Shown piece after piece: positions 57,584 through 64,000 of a DNA stretch of 64,000 bases. The position numbers and the translations under genes are program-made. The DNA comes from Taiwanofungus camphoratus. Its lineage: Eukaryota > Basidiomycota > Agaricomycetes > Polyporales > Taiwanofungaceae. Each line of letters starts with the position of its first letter. Position 1 is the stretch's first letter. The stretch spans positions 186,001 to 250,000 of the forward strand of contig CP021227.1 in NCBI GenBank assembly GCA_003999685.1. The letters are read 5' to 3'. Under the pieces are notes generated by a model, which worked only from the letters and a program-made list of their open reading frames with translations, made no database searches and was not told the DNA's origin.

Positions 57584-60145
57584 ATGACGAACATTCTTAC
57601 TCCTCTACCGCCTTTTCCGTCTAGCAAAGCAAGGGCCTCATTGTCTCCCTCGCAGCTTGCCGTTTTGAATCAGAGCATTGCTTCTTCTCTGACTGAAGTC
57701 CTTGCAGCCCCAGATCAACAAGATAGAGCAGCTACTCATGCATTTCTGGCCTCGTATGCCAAAGACGCGGCACTAGAAGTCCTGAAAGCTGTTGTCTGGG
57801 GCGACGAACGCACGCTGTTTGCGAACTTGTCTAAATTTGAGCGGACAGTCCGCCAGCACAGCTTCTTGCTAGCTGAAAGGCTGGCTGCATCCGGATCTCT
57901 GGATTTGCAGATCATGCTTGATCTGGGTGTCGCATATGCATCAACAAACCCGGCGCGCCTGCGCTCACTCTTCTCCGTAGCTTTGGGACAAAACAACTCG
58001 CTGATCACGACAGCCGAAAGCGAAGCGGTTCCGGCATTCACAACTCTTCTCTCTTCTCCCTCGCAAGGTATCTATGGCCTCCGGAAAACCGCATACGTCC
58101 TTCTCTCCCTCCTTCGTCCCGCACCTCCAAGCCTAGTCCGTCCCTTTTCCCGCAGCAAATCGCTCGTGCTCGCCCTAGCGCACGCATACGATCACGGCCT
58201 CGCAACGCTCGCTCAGTCCTACGGCGGCCTGCGCGTGCCTAACAGTGTTGCCGAGCCTAGGCTGCTCGATGACTGGGAGCGCATTTACTTGGAAACTAAG
58301 GTCGCGCTGGTCGATGTGTTCCACATTCTGGTGGGCGGCCTCCTCGCGGACATCGCCTCTGTTCCCGCTGCCGGGCGCGCGCTCGCGGAGCAGTGTGAGG
58401 CGGCGTTCGAGATCGTGTTCGCACTCCTGGAGCTTCCGCCATCGCAGGCACGCACAGGTGACAGCTCGAGCAGGGATGCGATGCCTTTTCTGGACCAGCC
58501 GCTGCTAGCAGACTACGAGCATGCATACGACCTGTCGCGAACGTTAAGGGAAGTGCTCCGACGCGCGGAGGACCCCAGAACTGAGCTGCTTGAGAATACG
58601 CTACGTGAGTTGGACCGGCATGACGGCAGCCCGGGTGCGCTGAAACTCCTTATTCGCTCTTCTGGCGTCCCTCCGGGCATAGACAGCTGCGGAAGGGGCC
58701 AGGGGAAAGTTTGCGTGAACGCCAAGGGCAAGGGTAAGGCGTCCGATGTCATCCCTCCTACTGAAGAGGACACAAGCTTGGACGCTGCCGTTGCTCAAGT
58801 GCTTGATGTGCTCCCCGATCAGCCTCCTCAGTATCTCCGCTTTTTGCTCTCGCATCCCGATTACCCATATCGGGGAAACGCGGAACGACTCGTAGAGGGG
58901 TTGTTGGAAGGCACTGCCCCTGGTGTTGAGGAAGTAGAGATCACTATTGCCTCAGGAGCGACCGATGGCGGAGAAACTCAGATGGTTCCACAGGAAGAGT
59001 TCCATTATACGAAAGAGAGGCGCAATGTGTTCGACGGTGTCAATATGGAATTGAGCCAAGTAAGATTTGGCAAAAAGAAGTACGTGTTCTGCGTGTCTGT
59101 CTGTAAATTTACTATATTCCGCATCTTGGACGGGTTTCTATGGGATACAGCCATACAATGTTTCTTTTTGTCAATATACTGATTTCGTTCTACTATTCCC
59201 CTCAGCGACGATATTTCTGTACAAGACCGAGCTTATATCGGAGAGATGAAGGCCGACATTCTTCGCCGCGCCGAGCAAATCTCAGATTCGGAGGAGGAAA
59301 ACGAGTACGAACACGCCATCAGTAGAGGGGAAAGGAAAGGAAAAGGCCGAGATGTCGCGTTCGAGGAAGAGCTCGAGGAAGAAAGTACAATCAAAGTAAG
59401 AGATGGAGAGGGAACCGATGACGAAGGTGACAGTCAGGAGGATGGAGAGAGGACTGGCGACAGTGATGATGACACAGTACGTTTATCCCCCCGACATGAT
59501 CATTAAGTCCTCTCATATATTACATGATAGGAATTGGCACACATACAACCGGAAACAATATTGGAGCTTGCCTACCTCCGTGACCCTACACAATTTGATA
59601 GGGACGGAGAGACGCGGCGTAGCAAAGCAAGGGCCAGTCTAAAGGATCAGACAGGTCTGTTTCTTCACTTCACGCATCTTGGGGCTATTTCGATGACACT
59701 CGGCTTCTATTGCAGGCTGGACAGACGAGCAAATAGAGGGATGGAGAATCATGTTAGAACGGAATGTGGGTCGCCTATCTTAGTGAGCTATTCAGTGTGA
59801 CTGTTTACCCGATTGCTTTCATTCTGTCAGCCGAAGAAGGATAAGATCCTCGCCAAGCATGAATTTTCAGGTAACAAGCCCGGGAATTCCGCCCCAGAGA
59901 GTTTACCGCATTCCCGCGAGGCTGGAAATGGGCGCGGTCGCGGCGGACGCAGGGGTGGTCGGCGTGGGAGGGGTGGTCCGTCAGGTCATCGCAACGATGG
60001 CGAAAGTCGTGGCGATGGAACTGGCGGTGATGGGGGAAGCCATCGAGATAAGGCGTGGAAGGACAGGAACAAGGCAAGCAGAGGAAACCACAATCGTAAG
60101 AGAGGTCATGATAAGAAGATTGCAAGGGCCGGAGGTCCGAGTTAG
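57584..60145 (+). CDS. CUE3: CUE-domain protein, Cue3/Rqt3 (ASCC2) family
   Basis: Exons 57584-59079, 59206-59476, 59531-59654, 59716-59765 and 59831-60145; all four introns (54-126 bp) have GT-AG ends and keep frame, giving 751 residues. The N-terminal half is helical and matches the layout of ASCC2. A CUE domain lies at about residues 398-443 (LDAAVAQVLDVLPDQPPQYL, LSHPDYPYRGNAERLVEGLL). Then come an acidic stretch (NVFDGVNMELSQ, EDREE-like runs), WTDEQIEGWRIMLERNPKKD, and an RGG-rich basic tail (GNGRGRGGRRGGRRGRGG). ASCC2/Cue3 binds ubiquitin through the CUE domain and is part of the ASC-1/RQT complex that splits collided ribosomes. Family assignment is firm; the symbol is by homology. The gene converges on PIG-S with 152 bp between stops. 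Confidence 0.85.
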
Positions 60146-60297
60146 CGAGACAGCGTCGAGGGTAAGTAAGTAGATTCAGCCTCGTTTCTGCAAGTAGCCA
60201 AAGCCGATCGCGCACTCGATACTCTGTGTCACAAGATTTACATTGATATCTACTTTTACCAACTCATACAATTCAATGCCCCCATCCTGCAGCAGGA

Positions 60298-62260
60298 TCA
60301 ATCGGCCTTCGTCCTCCGTGTGGTCGACTCAGCCTTTGTGACATATTTCTCATGAGCTGCTCGATATGCCCGTCTCTGTGCTAGTATCTCTCTTACCACC
60401 GCGGCGATGAGCGGTGCAGCGATCGATGCGAACAGGGGTGTATAAACTGCGTACTTATGCTCGGCAGGGAAGTATAGTAGCGCGAGCATTCCTGGGCTGA
60501 AAAATGCGCGAGAGGCGAGAGTGAGCGCTCTGCTCGAATGGCGGAGTGTATGTGCAGATGAGAATGATGCAGCGGAATATGCCTGCGTTCGCCCGACGGA
60601 TAAAGGATAGTCAAGTCACTGTCATGCATAACTGAATCAAAAAAACTACCTCGTCGAGTGCTGTCAAAGCGTCTTGTACATCGCCCCTCACATCTTGGCC
60701 AACAGGCATGTTGTTAATCTGCGCCACCAAGTTGACGATGCTGCGGAGAGTCTCCTTGCCACCCTCCACATTTTCAGCTGCGCGACGACGCAGCAGCGCA
60801 TCCAGCTGCCAGTCCGTGAAGATAGCACTCTGATTGGATTGAATACTGATTGGGAGTTTAGGCACACCCAAGAGTGCCAGAAGCTGATGCCGAAAGGTTA
60901 AGAAAACGGTATCAAGGGAGGACGCTGTTAAGTGCAAGGGTCCTGGCGATGAGCTCATGGGGTTAAGGATCGTTATGCCTCCCCATTGTGGAAGGATGAA
61001 CGCGTTGGAGACAGCAACACCTTTGCTAAATCAGCGATGGATCCACTCTAAAGATCGATGGACTGCCCTCACCATCATCACTAAGAATGTGTAGTGGGCG
61101 ATTTCTCCATGAAGGTAAAAATAGGACAAAATGCAAGACTGGATCGCTAGACACACTTGATGCTGTCTTATGATAAGCTTTGAAGCTCTGCTACTAAGGT
61201 CCGAGGAGTCTACGTACATAGAGTCCATTCGGCAGAGTTGATGAACACCGTAAGGTCTTCTTGAATGAGACCGAACTTTACCATGTTGTCAATTTCCAAA
61301 GTCCGAGGTTCAAACGCCAGAGGGGCATGAAACTGTATTTGGCTTTCAATGGTGAAGTTGTGCAAAATAGAGAGTCTATCCAGAGTAGGGGTAATGTGTT
61401 CTAACAATTCCAGAGCATTCAAAATTGATGTATGCTTCACTGATGAGCGTTACGTATAAAATACCAACTGGAGATTGCTTCACGAACGTCCCATGCGATT
61501 GCTGCATTGCCAGAGGCAGCATCCTCGTTCAACAGTGTGAACGCAAGGCGGTAACGGGGTGCATACTTCACTATGCACCCCTCCTGATCTTGCGCGCTGC
61601 GAAGAGTTAGAAATGGCGCCAGTAAGGTCGACATTGTATCTGCCAACTGCATAGCGAGTACTTTTGTTGCTGAAGTGACCTTAATGTTCATTCATGCTAT
61701 TTCACGGTTCATGTACCACTCACATGTGCCATGAGCATCAGTGACTTCGAAGTTTAAGCATCTCCCTTCCACCACCGGATCCCGGGTACCATGTCGTAGG
61801 AATATCTGATACCCAGCAGGGCTGACATCAAACCAGAGTGAGGACTTACTTGGTGAATCCCGTACTCGAACTTACTCATTCTGGGCTGATTCTACGGTAA
61901 TACGGATTCCGCCATGTCGCTGCATATCCCAGTCATCATCAAGCAACAGCTGAAGCTCGGAAGCTATAGAGGTAGCATTTATAGGGTCTTCAGCATTGAG
62001 CCCCACATTAACAGGGAAAACAAGCTGAGCGCGAATCAGACGCAAGACATATTTACTTAGGAAGGTTTGGGTACCTCTCTATGCTGCTGGGCAGAGACGC
62101 GGGACGCGGGCAACGAGAGTCGGTCAATGCTAGTAGTTGTCCACCACAAAGGTAGTGCCAGGATAATCACAAGCCAGTAGGAAGCAAGAATAGACCTTCG
62201 TGTGAAAGCTGATTCAAATGTTAGCTCCTTGGGTGGCGGCTCGACAGTGGGGGCATCCAT
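60298..62260 (-). CDS. GPI17: GPI transamidase subunit PIG-S (Gpi17)
   Basis: Eight exons: 62260-62075, 62024-61876, 61821-61724, 61669-61469, 61400-61214, 61146-61073, 61020-60650 and 60582-60298. All seven introns (50-68 bp) have GT-AG ends and keep frame. The product is 516 residues, close to the 530-555 of yeast and human. A first membrane segment is at about residues 24-45 (ASYWLVIILALPLWWTT). Luminal parts follow: KYAPRYRLAFTLLNED, LHNFTIESQIQFHAPLAFEP, NAFILPQWGGITILNP. A second membrane segment is near the C-terminus (YTPLFASIAAPLIAAVV), with a short basic cytosolic tail. PIG-S is a core subunit of the ER complex that attaches GPI anchors to proteins. It shares a 437-bp upstream region with the divergent gene at 62698. 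Confidence 0.92.
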
Positions 62261-62697
62261 ACGTGCAAAAATTACTTCCAGTCGAGACGACTTTCCTGTT
62301 CACCGCCACATATTCTGGCGGAGCTTCAACGGATGGCACCAACTCCAGAGAAGGGAACGAGCAGAACACACCACATTCTTGACATAGAGTATCGAGGCTG
62401 GAAAGATACCCTGACAGATCCCCTGCAATCACCCTTCGCCAATTAGGTCTAGCGATTTTGCATTTCTCCACTGTTGCCTGTCGACTCATTGCTTTCGGTT
62501 TACAGGAGAGACACTGATCACGGCAGGCCATGTTTACAAAAACCGACTACCAAAGTGAATCCAGCAGTGTACGTCTGAGCCTTAATGCGAGTCGCATTTG
62601 CTTGCTCTAAGGACTTAAACTTATTTAAAAATGTCTACAGCGACCTCCGTTGTGCGTTCCAGAGCGCAGACATTCTCCATCACCGGGCAAATCGAAC
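62261..62697. promoter_or_regulatory. shared upstream region of PIG-S and the divergent gene
   Basis: 437 bp between two divergent start codons, so it probably carries both promoters. On the minus strand an ATG at 62531 opens a 105-codon Cys-containing frame that overlaps the PIG-S start in another frame, a possible upstream ORF or small gene. On the plus strand an ATG at 62630 opens a 27-codon frame (to 62713) that overlaps the ATG at 62698. Confidence 0.5.
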
Positions 62698-64000
62698 ATG
62701 TATTCTTATTATGATAGATCTTCATCTTCCTTTGGTGGTACACCTTATCGGGTTGGCTATCCTGATAATTACGGGTCAGATTCTTGGCGTCCTGAACGTT
62801 CGTATCACGATCGTGCACCCCCTCCAGAGCACTTTGGTCCTCCGTACCTACGAAATACTCAGACCGAAAACTGGAATCGTCCAGTCTCATATTCGGCATC
62901 GTTTGCATGGCCGGACAGTAGAGACTCGCGATCTTCAATGCACGACGATTTGTGGCCTAGGGTCCATCGTGACACGATGGCGCAACGGATGTTCGAGCCA
63001 TCGGAAAATTGGAAGCAGTCTCATGGCCAAACTGCCGACTTGTATGTACCTTTCTAATCAAGAGCTCCATTTCCTAACGAAGAAACAGCTCAGGGGGAGG
63101 AACACATTTCCATGACCGCTTTGCAGAACCATCTGTCCGCAATATGAACCCACGTACGCCTCAGAGATCTATTCGTAATCACTATTCACCTCCTCGAAAT
63201 CGTTATTCGCCTCTTCATGATCACTTTACTCCATCTCGTAATCATTATTCACCTCCGCGTTCTTCAGCGGACCACTATCGGCCATCATCCCCGAGTTTAG
63301 ATTATAAGGACCGATATCCTTACATGAATCCTCGTTCTGATTCTTATCGCCCTCAATACGAAGACGATCGAGGCCCTTGGAATCTTCATTCCACAGAGCC
63401 GTACAGAAATAGGTACGACGGTCCTGTAGGCCCTGTCAGAACTCGACATATATCACACTCGATGCAACCTCCATCGCCGGAAGTCCTTCGCGAGAGGCGT
63501 TATGATAGTCATGAGAGGTCTGCTAGCGCCTCTTCGCGTGCTGGGCTACTCGCGTCCCCACATCCGCAAATTCCGACTCAAGATGAAAGTAGGAGTCCTC
63601 GTTCATTGCCTTATTTCCATCCCTCGCCCTTGCGTGAGTCCTTTGAGTTTGGGCTGCCTCCTACAAGTCGAGGCGCATCACCTGTTTCAAGAATTGTTTC
63701 GCGCTCTTCTTCCCGTTCGTCACATTCACATCGGCAACCGTTGCGGGACGTTGCAAAAAATGACAGTCCTACCTCCCGTTCTGTTTACGCAGACAGCCTC
63801 GCATCTACCCCTCATGAAGATACCGATATCCCCGGGTTGATCATTACGGCACCAATCTCCATTGACACTGAGCAGGAGACTGATCTGGCGGGCACACCTC
63901 CTGGCCTTAGGATAGGTCTACCATCGGTTGAGGACATGAATAACCGAGAGACGGGAACACTGGAAGTCCACGTCGATAGCGGTTCGTTACAACATCATTT
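62698..64000 (+). CDS. Arg/Ser/Pro/Tyr-rich protein of unknown function (3' end outside window)
   Basis: Exon 1 is 62698-63041 (MYSYYDRSSSSFGGTPYRVG), the intron 63042-63088 (47 bp, GTATGT/CAG), and exon 2 runs from 63089 in an open frame to the window end. The visible part (about 418 residues) is low complexity: repeated RNHYSPPR-type units (NHYSPPRNRYSPLHDHFTPS), PSSPSLDYKDRYP, SRSSSRSSHSHR, then a more acidic part (DIPGLIITAPISIDTEQETD). No domain is visible. RS/RY-rich sequences of this type occur in RNA-binding and chromatin proteins, so the structured part may lie downstream. An earlier ATG at 62630 is out of frame. Identity unknown. Confidence 0.65.

Noticed and set aside
61822-61875. 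A very short (about 27-31 bp) intron at the second PIG-S junction
   Set aside because: A normal 54-bp intron ending GATGTCAG keeps the frame and fits the family alignment better.
62214-62531. 105-codon Cys-containing frame upstream of PIG-S as a separate gene
   Set aside because: It overlaps the PIG-S start and no Cys-motif family fits; kept only as a possible upstream ORF.

Overview
The window looks like a basidiomycete (Agaricomycete) chromosome segment. Host genes carry many short GT-AG introns, mostly 47-68 bp. The element families (Plavaka-type DNA transposon, chromodomain Ty3/gypsy element, DIRS element) and the F-box gene fit that group. No rRNA, tRNA or CRISPR was found.

Left flank (1-12142): the 3' part of a Num1/ApsA-type cortical anchor gene with a C-terminal PH domain (1-3914, +), about 4.4 kb with no recognisable gene, an F-box gene (8294-9542, -) with degenerate repeats of its 3' end behind it, then about 2.6 kb without a recognisable gene.

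Middle (12143-56395): a mobile-element graveyard. A Plavaka-type DNA transposon (12143-18425, -) has a divergent companion gene (18596-19991, +) and is split by a solo LTR of a long-LTR family, called A here. From 21320 to 49375 elements sit inside each other. A 1.57-kb solo LTR (family B) holds a chromodomain Ty3/gypsy element (family C, 21864-48344). C holds a solo LTR A in its pol region and a complete family A element (30457-48060) in its 5' LTR. The A element holds a DIRS element (about 36029-41228) in its pol. Target-site duplications support B, C and all the A copies: 4 bp for A and B, 5 bp for C. Further right are a LINE endonuclease fragment, a piece of a C LTR, a head-to-head pair of B LTRs (one largely flipped in place, the other holding an A solo LTR) and a decayed Tc1-like transposon.

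Right flank (57584-64000): three ordinary host genes. A Cue3/ASCC2-type CUE-domain gene (+, five exons) converges on a PIG-S/Gpi17 GPI-transamidase subunit gene (-, eight exons). PIG-S shares a 437-bp upstream region with a divergent Arg/Ser/Pro/Tyr-rich gene that runs off the window.

The host genes do not form one pathway: cortical dynein/mitochondrial anchoring, ubiquitin-linked ribosome rescue and GPI anchoring are separate jobs. The most interesting signals are an array of LC8-type (dynein light chain) motifs in the Num1 homologue; a second, internal copy of the polypurine tract and an antisense, apparently spliced accessory gene in the A element; and a zinc-knuckle ORF whose start overlaps the pol stop in the C element.
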